From: Kitasatospora sp. NBC_01266
GTDB taxonomy: Bacteria; Actinomycetota; Actinomycetes; Streptomycetales; Streptomycetaceae
Assembly: GCF_036242395.1 (NCBI RefSeq)
Contig: NZ_CP108458.1
Location: 6,510,001 to 6,574,000 of the forward strand
Length of the DNA: 64,000 nucleotides
Direction: 5' to 3'
The notes under the pieces were generated by a model. The model made no database searches. It had not been told where the DNA came from and saw only the letters and a list, made by a program, of their open reading frames with translations. Of this stretch, positions 1 to 6,579 are shown piece after piece. Within the stretch, counting starts at the first letter, position 1, and every line of letters begins with the position of its first letter. The translations under genes were made by a program, and so were the position numbers.

Positions 1-2
1 GG

Positions 3-1166
3 CTGGGCGAGATGACCTGGAGCGGCAAGGCCGACAGCTTCCGGGCGAGCCGCGACCTGGCGCTGCTGGAGGGCCTCGAGCGCTATGCCGGCACCCATCG
101 CCGGTACGGCGCACCGCCGTTGGTCGCGTCCTACGAGGCCCTGGTGCGCCGGGGCGAGCACGTGCTGGACCCCCGGGACTGCGGCAGCTACGCCCCCGGG
201 ACCTACGCCGACGAGCCGGAGATCAGCCCCTTCGAGCCGACCCGGCCGATCCCCTGGGTGTGGGGCTACTCGCTGCGCGGCGAGCGGCCGGTCCTGGTGC
301 CGCTGCGGTTGGCGTACTACTGCGAGGGCACGCCGGACGACGCCTTCGTCGACGACTGCTCCAACGGCTGCGCCATCGGCAGCTGCCTGGAGGAGGCGGT
401 GCTGTCCGGACTGCTGGAGCTGATCGAGCGGGACGCCTTCCTGCTCGCCTGGTACGCCGACACCCCGGCGACCGCGATCGACCTCGACGCCTGCGGTGGC
501 GACTCGATCCGGGGCATGCTGGACCGGGCCCACCTGCAGGGCTACGACCTGTATGCCTTCGACTCGCGGGCCGACCTGCCGATCCCGGTGGTGACCAGCC
601 TCGCGGTGCGGCGCGACGGCGGCCCCGGCACGCTCTCCTTCGCGGCGGCGGCGGCCTTCGACCCCGCCGCGGCCATCGAGGCCGCACTGGCCGAGACCCT
701 CACCTACCTGCCGCAGCTGCCTGCCCGGGTCGCCGCACGACTTCCCGAACTCACCGTCATGGCAGCGGATTTCAGCCAGGTGCGGGAGCTCGCCGACCAC
801 TCGGCGCTGTTCGGCCTGCCGTCGATGGCGCGGCATGCCGACGGCTACCTCCGGCCCGCCTCGGTGCAGGCACCGCGGTCGCTCTACGCCGACTGGCAGC
901 AGCGGCGCCCGCGTTCCCAGGACCTGCGGCAGGACGTGCTGTTCTGCCGGGACGCACTCGTCGGCGCCGGTTTCGACGTGATCGCCGTGGACCAGACCTC
1001 GCCCGAACAGGCGCGGCTGGGTCTGCGGACCGTCCGGATGCTGGTGCCCGGCCTGCTGCCGATGGACTTCGGCTGGAGCAGGCAGCGCGCCCTGCGGCTG
1101 CCCAGGCTGCACGAGGCCCTCGCCAACGGCCGTTCCCCGCGCGAAGTGCCGCACCCCTTCTCCTAG
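3..1166 (+). CDS. YcaO-domain cyclodehydratase, C-terminal part (5' end outside window)
   Basis: The frame is open to the window edge and enters in mid-domain, so the start lies upstream; about 388 codons are visible. YcaO proteins phosphorylate a peptide backbone amide with ATP, so that Cys/Ser/Thr side chains close to azolines. Typical YcaO signatures are seen: a 'LLEGLERYAG' helix near the visible start and 'GCAIGSCLEEAVLSGLLELI' followed by ERDAF about 120 residues later, which match the ATP/Mg-binding glutamates. The C-terminus ends in a proline-rich tail (PHPFS), as in azoline-forming members. The ABC exporter pair follows after 44 nt, and a Ser/Thr/Cys-rich precursor lies 2 kb downstream, so this is the modifying enzyme of that RiPP. 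The leader-binding (RRE/E1-like) part and any dehydrogenase or dehydratase would lie outside the window. Confidence 0.85.
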   Translation: MGEMTWSGKADSFRASRDLALLEGLERYAGTHRRYGAPPLVASYEALVRRGEHVLDPRDCGSYAPGTYADEPEISPFEPTRPIPWVWGYSLRGERPVLVPLRLAYYCEGTPDDAFVDDCSNGCAIGSCLEEAVLSGLLELIERDAFLLAWYADTPATAIDLDACGGDSIRGMLDRAHLQGYDLYAFDSRADLPIPVVTSLAVRRDGGPGTLSFAAAAAFDPAAAIEAALAETLTYLPQLPARVAARLPELTVMAADFSQVRELADHSALFGLPSMARHADGYLRPASVQAPRSLYADWQQRRPRSQDLRQDVLFCRDALVGAGFDVIAVDQTSPEQARLGLRTVRMLVPGLLPMDFGWSRQRALRLPRLHEALANGRSPREVPHPFS

Positions 1167-1210
1167 TTCGCCCCGCTCCAGCCGCCAGCCACATCGAGGA
1201 ATCGGAACAC

Positions 1211-2182
1211 ATGACCTACCCACCCGACGCAGTGACCGTGGACGGCCTGCACAAGAGCTACCGAGGCCAACCGGCGGTGCGCGGGGTGAGTTTCACCGTC
1301 GCCCGGGGGGAGGTCTTCGCCCTGCTCGGCCCCAACGGCGCGGGAAAGACCACCACGCTGGAGATCCTCGAGGGCTTCCGGGCCCGCGACGGCGGCCACG
1401 TCGAGGTGCTGGGCCACGACCCCGGCGACCGGGCGGGCGGGCGCCGGCTGCGCGAGCAGATCGGGCTGGTGCTCCAGGACATCGCGGTGGAGCCGTATCT
1501 GACGGTGCGTGAGACCATCGCGCGCAACGCCGGGTACTACCCCGACCCGCGCGGGGTGCAGGAGGTCATCGAGCTGACCGGCCTGGACGGCAAGCAGCAG
1601 GCCAAGGTCAAGGACCTCTCCGGCGGGCAGAAGCGCCGCCTCGACCTGGCCCTGGGGGTGGTCGGCAATCCGCAGCTGCTCTTCCTGGACGAGCCGACCA
1701 CCGGTTTCGACCCCAACGCGCGGCACGGCGCCTGGGAGGTGGTGAAGAACCTCCAGGCAGCCGGCACCACCATCCTGCTGACCACCCACTACATGGACGA
1801 GGCCCAGGCCCTCGCCGACCGGATCGCGGTCATCGCGGCCGGCCGGATCGTCGCCACCGGCACCCCCGCCACCATCGGCGGCCGGGACAGCGCCCGCAAG
1901 CGGATCAGCTTCGTGCTGCCCGCGGGCTTCAGTCCCGCCCAACTCCCGCTCCCGGTACGGGCCGGGGCCGGTCCGCTGGTCGTCGCCGAGGTGGCCGACC
2001 CCATCCGGGCGCTGCACGAGCTGACCGGCTGGGCGCTGCGCAACGACTGCCCGCTCGACGGGCTGACGGTGGAACAGCCCACCCTGGAGGACGTCTACCT
2101 CGGTCTCACCGGCATCGAGTCGGCCCCCGACACCCCGCAGCCCCCGCAGGAGCCCCAGCCGACGACTCGGAGCCGTTCATGA
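1211..2182 (+). CDS. ABC transporter ATP-binding protein (DrrA/CcmA type)
   Basis: This 323-aa nucleotide-binding subunit of an ABC-2 type exporter acts at the inner face of the membrane. Visible motifs are Walker A (GPNGAGKTT, about residue 43), the ABC signature (LSGGQKRR, about 137), Walker B (LLFLDEPTTGFD, about 158) and the switch His in TTHYMDEA. The C-terminal 90 residues are the extension usual for DrrA-like exporters. A GAGGA ribosome site lies about 10 nt before the ATG. The last codons overlap the permease gene by 4 nt (ATGA), so the two are translationally coupled. Position between YcaO and the precursor suggests export of, or self-resistance to, the RiPP product. Confidence 0.9.
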   Translation: MTYPPDAVTVDGLHKSYRGQPAVRGVSFTVARGEVFALLGPNGAGKTTTLEILEGFRARDGGHVEVLGHDPGDRAGGRRLREQIGLVLQDIAVEPYLTVRETIARNAGYYPDPRGVQEVIELTGLDGKQQAKVKDLSGGQKRRLDLALGVVGNPQLLFLDEPTTGFDPNARHGAWEVVKNLQAAGTTILLTTHYMDEAQALADRIAVIAAGRIVATGTPATIGGRDSARKRISFVLPAGFSPAQLPLPVRAGAGPLVVAEVADPIRALHELTGWALRNDCPLDGLTVEQPTLEDVYLGLTGIESAPDTPQPPQEPQPTTRSRS

Positions 2183-3018
2183 CCACCGCGACCACCGCGA
2201 CCACCGCGACCACCACCACCGGCACCGGCACTGCCGCGAGCACCGCGAAGGCCGCACCGCCCCGGACCTACCGGCGCCTGCTGGCCCACCAGATCAGGTA
2301 CGAGCAGCTCTCGTTCTGGCGTAATCCGCAGTCGGTGTTCTTCACCTTCGCCCTGCCGGTGATGACCATCCTGATCTTCGGCCTGGTCTTCGGCGGCAAC
2401 TCCGGGGACAGCTTCTTCTACGGGCTCTCGGGCATGCAGTACTTCACCCCGACCGTCGCCGCCCTCTCGGTGTTCGGCTCGTGCTACGGCCAACTCGCGA
2501 TCACCCTGTCCGTCCGGCGCCAGACCGGCGTGCTGAAGCGCCTGCACGCCACCCCCCTGTCGCCCGGGACGTACTTCCTCGGCCTGCTGGCCCACAGCGT
2601 GACGGTCAGCGCCATCGACGTGGCCCTGATCATCGGCACCGGCTCGCTCTTCGGCGTGCCGCTGCCCGCGCACTGGGCCGCGGTGCTGCTCACCCTGGTG
2701 CTCGGCGCGATGTGCTTCTGCGCCCTCGGGGTGGCCGTCGCCTCGCTGATCAGCAACTCCGAAGCGGCCTCGGCGGTGGTGCAGTTCGTCCAGTTCCCGC
2801 TGCTGTTCATCTCGGGGAACTACTTCCCGATCCACTCCGCGGTCCTGCACACCGTGGCCGGGCTGCTGCCGATGCAGCCGTTCGACGAGGCCCTGCTCGG
2901 CTCGTTCGCCCAGCACACCGGCTTCCGCTGGCCCCAGCTCGGGGTGCTGCTCGCCTGGGGCCTGGCCGCCGTGGTCGTCGCGGTCCGACGCTTCCGCTGG
3001 GATCCGCGCCCCGAATAG
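2179..3018 (+). CDS. ABC-2 type transporter permease (DrrB-like)
   Basis: This 279-aa integral membrane subunit pairs with the ATPase it overlaps by 4 nt. After a Thr-rich, low-complexity N-terminus (tandem ACCGCGACC codons, residues 2-20), a soluble stretch 'LLAHQIRYEQLSFWRNPQ' leads into about six hydrophobic segments. The first is 'VFFTFALPVMTILIFGLVF' and the last precedes the basic C-terminus. The motif 'RRQTGVLKRLHATPLSP' between the second and third segments is characteristic of ABC2_membrane exporters of the DrrB/daunorubicin class. It is predicted to form the channel that exports the peptide made from the downstream precursor. The Thr repeats could vary in length between strains. Confidence 0.88.
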   Translation: MTTATTATTATTTTGTGTAASTAKAAPPRTYRRLLAHQIRYEQLSFWRNPQSVFFTFALPVMTILIFGLVFGGNSGDSFFYGLSGMQYFTPTVAALSVFGSCYGQLAITLSVRRQTGVLKRLHATPLSPGTYFLGLLAHSVTVSAIDVALIIGTGSLFGVPLPAHWAAVLLTLVLGAMCFCALGVAVASLISNSEAASAVVQFVQFPLLFISGNYFPIHSAVLHTVAGLLPMQPFDEALLGSFAQHTGFRWPQLGVLLAWGLAAVVVAVRRFRWDPRPE

Positions 3019-3114
3019 CGCCCACCGCGCCCACCGCGCTCGGTCAGCGAAACGGCAGCGGCAGGAAAGCGGTTCGGCAAGTGACCGGCCATAGAACTGT
3101 TCCAGCAGAGAGAA

Positions 3115-3129
3115 CCGGGCAACGCCCGG
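3115..3129 (+). other. Small hairpin in leader of the precursor gene
   Basis: CCGGGC-aac-GCCCGG forms a perfect 6-bp stem with a 3-nt loop, 23 nt before the precursor ATG and just ahead of its GAGGAG ribosome site. It lies in the 134-nt gap between the permease and the precursor. It could protect a processed precursor mRNA or act as a weak attenuator. The role is inferred from position only. Confidence 0.4.
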
Positions 3130-3152
3130 CAGCACCAACTTGAGGAGAAGCC

Positions 3153-3308
3153 ATGAACGACACCACCGCTCTCACCACCCTGTCGCGCGAGCTGCTGGAG
3201 CTCGAGTCGGAGACCTTCGAGATCACCGACTACGCCGACGCCAACGAGGTCCTGAACGGCTCGACCTGCTCCAGCACCACGAGCTCCAGCTCCTGCTGCA
3301 AGAAGTAA
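3153..3308 (+). CDS. RiPP (thiazolyl-peptide/TOMM type) precursor peptide
   Basis: This 51-aa peptide has a strong GAGGAG ribosome site 5 nt before the ATG. The acidic leader (residues 1 to about 36) carries 'LSRELLELESETFEITDYAD' and then ANEVLNG, closely resembling leaders of thiopeptide/thiazolylpeptide precursors recognised by YcaO-partner proteins. The C-terminal core STCSSTTSSSSCCKK has 13 of 15 residues that can be heterocyclised or dehydrated, ending in two lysines. The expected cleavage point is after the Asn-Gly, but that is an inference. The gene lies in the same direction as YcaO and the exporter and is followed at once by a strong terminator. No lanthipeptide cyclase or thiopeptide pyridine synthase is visible in this window, so linear polyazole, thiopeptide or another class cannot be decided. 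Confidence 0.8.
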   Translation: MNDTTALTTLSRELLELESETFEITDYADANEVLNGSTCSSTTSSSSCCKK

Positions 3309-3328
3309 CCAGCCTCAGCTGGACCGCC

Positions 3329-3367
3329 GTGAGCCCTTCCCCGGACCGCAGCCGGGGGAGGGCTCAC
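3329..3367 (+). terminator. Rho-independent-like terminator after precursor gene
   Basis: A 16-bp inverted repeat (GTGAGCCCTTCCCCGG and its complement with one mismatch) with a 7-nt loop begins 20 nt after the precursor stop. There is no T-tract, as usual for streptomycete terminators. Confidence 0.8.
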
Positions 3368-3393
3368 GGCATCTGTCGTGCCCGGAACACCCC

Positions 3394-3600
3394 TTGGCTT
3401 TCCGGCTCGGGCGTTTGTACGGTTCACGGGTACAGATCACGAAGCTCCTGAAGTTCACCCTGCTGGCCACGGCCTGCGTCCTCGCGCTCGACGTCGTGCT
3501 CACGCTCCTCGGCGTCCCCGCCAAGGTGACGGGCTATGCGTGCGCCACGCTCGGCCTGGCCATGGCATTCGGCCGGCGCTGGAGGAACCGGATGCGGTAG
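3394..3600 (+). CDS. Possible small membrane protein
   Basis: A 68-aa reading frame with a TTG start and no clear ribosome site. It contains two hydrophobic stretches (around residues 18-38 and 44-60) and a basic C-terminus (GRRWRNRMR), the layout of a small two-helix membrane protein. It sits just after the RiPP terminator. I do not recognise a family. If real, it might be an immunity or accessory peptide of the RiPP locus, but it may equally be a chance frame or a remnant. Confidence 0.3.
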   Translation: MAFRLGRLYGSRVQITKLLKFTLLATACVLALDVVLTLLGVPAKVTGYACATLGLAMAFGRRWRNRMR

Positions 3601-3658
3601 CGGCCGTTCTGCGGGAGTCCGCCGCCGAAGTGCCGAACGCCGGATCGGCGCCGGCGCC

Positions 3659-3799
3659 TTGGCGTGGCTATGGTGCGCATGCGGATGGCTTCCCTGGGCT
3701 CTTCCTATTCACAGCCCTGACCTGATCGAGATCATCGACCCGCAGTTCCCGAAGGCCGGCGAGTTCTTCACCTCCTGCTCGGACGTCGACTTCGGCTGA
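3659..3799 (+). pseudogene. Possible remnant of a second small peptide gene
   Basis: The last 27 codons read DLIEIIDPQFPKAGEFF and then TSCSDVDFG, a non-random acidic peptide ending in a stop, followed after 14 nt by a strong hairpin terminator. The frame has no ATG or GTG nearby; the only in-frame candidate is a TTG at 3659 that would add an unlikely Trp/Cys-rich N-terminus. In the neighbouring frame a short ATG reading frame (MVRMRMASLGSSYSQP) ends exactly where the peptide begins, which fits a frameshifted small precursor. This is inference from reading-frame pattern and terminator position. Confidence 0.3.
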
Positions 3800-3813
3800 C
3801 CGGTCCGCTGCCC

Positions 3814-3841
3814 ACCCGCCCGCCCGTCCGGCCGGGCGGGT
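3814..3841 (+). terminator. Hairpin terminator
   Basis: ACCCGCCCG and CGGGCGGGT form a perfect 9-bp stem with a 10-nt loop, 14 nt after the stop of the peptide remnant and 90 nt before the aldo/keto reductase. Confidence 0.65.
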
Positions 3842-3933
3842 ACCCCAATCACTCGTCCAGGACCGGCTTCTGAAGTGGCCGGCTGTTTCGGCATTCTCCC
3901 GCGACGGAGTAATTCCGTTGGTAGCGTGGCGGT

Positions 3934-4950
3934 ATGAATTTCCGTCATCTTGGACGCAGTGGCCTGATTGTCAGTCAGCTCGCTTACGGCAACTGGCTGA
4001 CCCGGAGTTCTTCGAGGAGCGAGGAGACGGAGCTCGCCTGTGTGCGGGCGGCACTCGACGCCGGAATCACCACCTTCGACACCGCCGATGTCTATGCCGA
4101 CTCCGCGGCCGAGGAATCCCTCGGCCGGGCCCTGAAAGGCGAGCGCCGGGAGGGGCTGGAGATCCTCACCAAGGTCTTCGCGCCCACCGGCCCCGGGCGC
4201 AACGATCTCGGGCTGTCCCGCAAGCACATACGGGAATCCATCGACAACTCGCTGCGGCGCCTGGGCACGGACTACGTGGACGTCTACCAGGCCCATCGCT
4301 TCGACGCCTCCACCCCGCTGGAGGAGACCATGACGGCGCTGGCCGACGTGGTGCACTCGGGCAAGGCGCACTACATCGGCGTCTCCGAGTGGACCGCGGA
4401 CCAGATCAGGCGCGGCCACGCGCTCGCCGGCGAGCTGCGGATCCAGCTGATCGCCAACCAGCCGCAGTACTCGGCCCTGTGGCGGGTCCCCGAGGCCGAG
4501 GTGATGCCGGTGTGCGAGGAGTTGGGCATCGGGCAGGTGGTCTGGTCGCCGCTGGCCCAGGGGGTGCTGACCGGCAAGTACCTGCCGGGCGGGCAGTGGC
4601 CCGAGGGTTCGCGGGCCACCGACAGCAACGACGGCTCGGAGGTGCTGGCTCCCTGGCTGACCGACGAAGTGCTGGGCCGGGTGCAGCGGTTGCGGCCGAT
4701 CGCCGCCGACCTCGGGCTGACCCTCGCCCAGCTCTCGCTCGCCTGGGTGCTCCAGCATCCGGGGGTCTCGGCCGCCGTGCTCGGCGCCTCCCGGCCCGAG
4801 CAGATCACCGACAACGCCAAGGCGGTCGGCGTCACGCTCGACGCCGAGGTGCTGGGCGCGATCGACGCGGTGCTCGGCCCGGTGGTCAGCCGCGATCCCG
4901 CCGCCACCGCGGACAGCAGCCCCGCCGATCCGGCCTGGCGACTGGCCTGA
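3934..4950 (+). CDS. Aldo/keto reductase (Kv-beta/YajO-like)
   Basis: This 338-aa NADPH-dependent oxidoreductase of the aldo/keto reductase superfamily is cytosolic with a TIM-barrel fold. The catalytic tetrad is visible: Asp in 'FDTADVYADSAAEESLGRAL', the Tyr of the same DVY motif, Lys in LTKVF, and His in YQAHRFD. The N-terminal 'RHLGRSGLIVSQLAYGNWLT' and the cofactor-binding tail (GASRPEQITDNAKA) fit the potassium-channel beta-subunit-like subgroup. The substrate is unknown. It is convergent with the P450 gene across a strong two-way terminator, so it is probably not in that operon, although a tailoring role cannot be excluded. The upstream 90 nt is less GC-rich and has no obvious ribosome site. 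Confidence 0.9.
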   Translation: MNFRHLGRSGLIVSQLAYGNWLTRSSSRSEETELACVRAALDAGITTFDTADVYADSAAEESLGRALKGERREGLEILTKVFAPTGPGRNDLGLSRKHIRESIDNSLRRLGTDYVDVYQAHRFDASTPLEETMTALADVVHSGKAHYIGVSEWTADQIRRGHALAGELRIQLIANQPQYSALWRVPEAEVMPVCEELGIGQVVWSPLAQGVLTGKYLPGGQWPEGSRATDSNDGSEVLAPWLTDEVLGRVQRLRPIAADLGLTLAQLSLAWVLQHPGVSAAVLGASRPEQITDNAKAVGVTLDAEVLGAIDAVLGPVVSRDPAATADSSPADPAWRLA

Positions 4951-4996
4951 CGGCAGCGCGCGCCGGCCGCGCGCGCCGGCCGCGCGCAGACCCGGC

Positions 4997-5041
4997 GCGG
5001 GCCTTTCCGGAACAGCCGACGGCTGCTCCGGAAAGGCCCGC
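4997..5041. terminator. Bidirectional terminator between convergent genes
   Basis: A long near-perfect inverted repeat (GCGGGCCTTTCCGGA... with ...CCGGAAAGGCCCGC, about 21-bp arms, 3-nt loop) lies between the stop of the aldo/keto reductase (+) and that of the P450 (-). Confidence 0.85.
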
Positions 5042-5054
5042 TACGCGTTTACCG

Positions 5055-6287
5055 CTACCAGCTGACCGGCAGTTCCAGCAGGCTGCGCACCTGCATGCCG
5101 TCCTTCCATTCCAGCTCCTCCACCGCGACCGCGCAGCGGAGTTCGGGCAGCCGGGCGAAGAGCGATTCCAGGGCCACCCGCATTTCCAGGCGCGCGAGCG
5201 GTGCGCCCAGGCAGCGGTGGATTCCGTAGCCGAATCCCAGATGCGGATTGTGCGCCCGCGTCAGGTCGAATCGCTCCGCGTCCTCGAAGACCGATTCGTC
5301 GCGGTTGGCCGAGGGAATCGCGGGCAGTACGGATTCGCCGGCCCGGACCAGCGTCCCGCTCAACTCCACGTCCTCCGTGGCATAGCGCGCGAAGGTGACG
5401 TGGGAGATCAGCGGCACATAGCGCAGCAGTTCCTCGATCGCGCCCGGCAGCAGTTCCGGCTCGCGCTTGAGCCGCTCCAGCTGGGAGGGATGGGTGAAGA
5501 GCACGTGCAGCGAGTCGATCAGCTGCGAGGAGACGGTCTCGTGGCCCGCGATCAGCAGCACGCTCGCCAGCTCCACGAGTTCCTTCTCGGAGAGCTTGTC
5601 CTCCTCGTCACTGGCCTTGACCATGGCGCTGATCAGGTCGTCCTGCGGCTCCGCCCGCCGGCGGACCATCAGCTCGCCGATGTAGTCGTACAGCCGCTGG
5701 GTGTCCTCCTCGATCTCCTGCTCGGACATCACGGTCGTCGCGGAGAAGGCGTCCAGCCAGGTGCGGAACTGCTCGCGGTCCTCGAACGGGACGCCGAGCA
5801 GGTCGCAGACCACGGTGCCCGCGAACGGCACGGCGAAGCCCTCCATCAGGTCGCCCGGCGCGCCGGCCGCCACCAGCGCGTCGATCAGCCGGTGCGCCTC
5901 CTGCTCGACCCGCGGGCGCAGCAGTTCCACCCGGCGCATGGTGAACACCTTGGAGAGCAGCCGGCGCAGCCGCGGGTGGTCGGGCGAGTCCATGCCCAGG
6001 ATGCTGGTGTTGATGGGCAGCGGGGTCAGCCGCGACTCGTCGTGCTCGGCGGCCAGCGCGCGGCTGAACCGGGGATCGCCGAGGATCGTCTTCATGTCCG
6101 CGTGGGTGGTGACCAGCCAGGCGTCCTCGCCGTAGGGGCAGGAGACCCGCACCACGGGCTCCTCGACGCGCAGCTTCTGGTAGAGCGGGTCGAGGTCCAG
6201 TGCCACGGCCTCGCTGAAGGGGTAGCTGCGCGGGGCGCGCTTGCCGGTCGTCGTGTCGTCCAGGTACTCGTTGATGATCTCGCTCAT
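5055..6287 (-). CDS. tleB: Cytochrome P450, TleB/LtxB/MpnC-like (indolactam-forming)
   Basis: This 410-aa soluble bacterial P450 has an I-helix oxygen-activation motif AGHETVS, the K-helix ExxR in EELLRYV, and the heme-thiolate loop FGYGIHRCLG. The frame is open further upstream, but the start is set at the ATG (MSEIINEYLD) because its ATGA overlaps the stop of mbtH by 4 nt. Its place in an operon with a Val-Trp type NRPS and next to an indole prenyltransferase matches tleB/ltxB/mpnC, whose products oxidise N-methyl-valyl-tryptophanol and form the N-C4 bond of indolactam V. Family membership is directly visible; the specific reaction is inferred from the cluster. Electron partners are not encoded in the window. 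Confidence 0.85.
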   Translation of the reverse strand: MSEIINEYLDDTTTGKRAPRSYPFSEAVALDLDPLYQKLRVEEPVVRVSCPYGEDAWLVTTHADMKTILGDPRFSRALAAEHDESRLTPLPINTSILGMDSPDHPRLRRLLSKVFTMRRVELLRPRVEQEAHRLIDALVAAGAPGDLMEGFAVPFAGTVVCDLLGVPFEDREQFRTWLDAFSATTVMSEQEIEEDTQRLYDYIGELMVRRRAEPQDDLISAMVKASDEEDKLSEKELVELASVLLIAGHETVSSQLIDSLHVLFTHPSQLERLKREPELLPGAIEELLRYVPLISHVTFARYATEDVELSGTLVRAGESVLPAIPSANRDESVFEDAERFDLTRAHNPHLGFGYGIHRCLGAPLARLEMRVALESLFARLPELRCAVAVEELEWKDGMQVRSLLELPVSW

Positions 6288-6514
6288 GCGGAACGCGCCT
6301 CCGAGAGTTCGCTGTGGTGGTCGACCAGGCTCTTGGGCCGCATGTCGGTCCAGTTCTCCTCGACGTACGCCAGGCACTCGTCCCGGGTGACCGGCCCGCA
6401 CACCGTGCTCCAGCCGGCCGGGACGGCGGTGAAGGCGGGCCACAGGGAGTGCTGGCCCTCGTCGTTGACCAGCACCAGGAAAGTGCCGGCGCTGTCGTCC
6501 CAGGGATCGCTCAC
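6284..6514 (-). CDS. mbtH: MbtH-like protein
   Basis: This 76-aa chaperone/activator of NRPS adenylation domains has the family residues in place: FLVLVNDEGQHSLWP, AVPAGW, and the C-terminal 'CLAYVEENWTDMRPKSL'. It has a GTG start with a good GGAGGAAG ribosome site. The gene lies 65 nt downstream of the NRPS and overlaps the P450 start by 4 nt, so the order NRPS-mbtH-P450 is one operon. It is expected to bind the NRPS A domains and support amino-acid activation. Confidence 0.95.
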   Translation of the reverse strand: MSDPWDDSAGTFLVLVNDEGQHSLWPAFTAVPAGWSTVCGPVTRDECLAYVEENWTDMRPKSLVDHHSELSEARSA

Positions 6515-6579
6515 AGTTCTTCCTCCATGCGGGAAAAGGGAGTTGGTGGTGCGCCGGGGTCAGTGGGCGGCCGGGCGGT

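Noticed and set aside
3934..4950. Aldo/keto reductase as a member of the indolactam cluster
   Set aside because: It is convergent with the P450 across a strong bidirectional terminator, and no such reductase is needed because the NRPS reductase domain releases the alcohol; kept as a separate gene.
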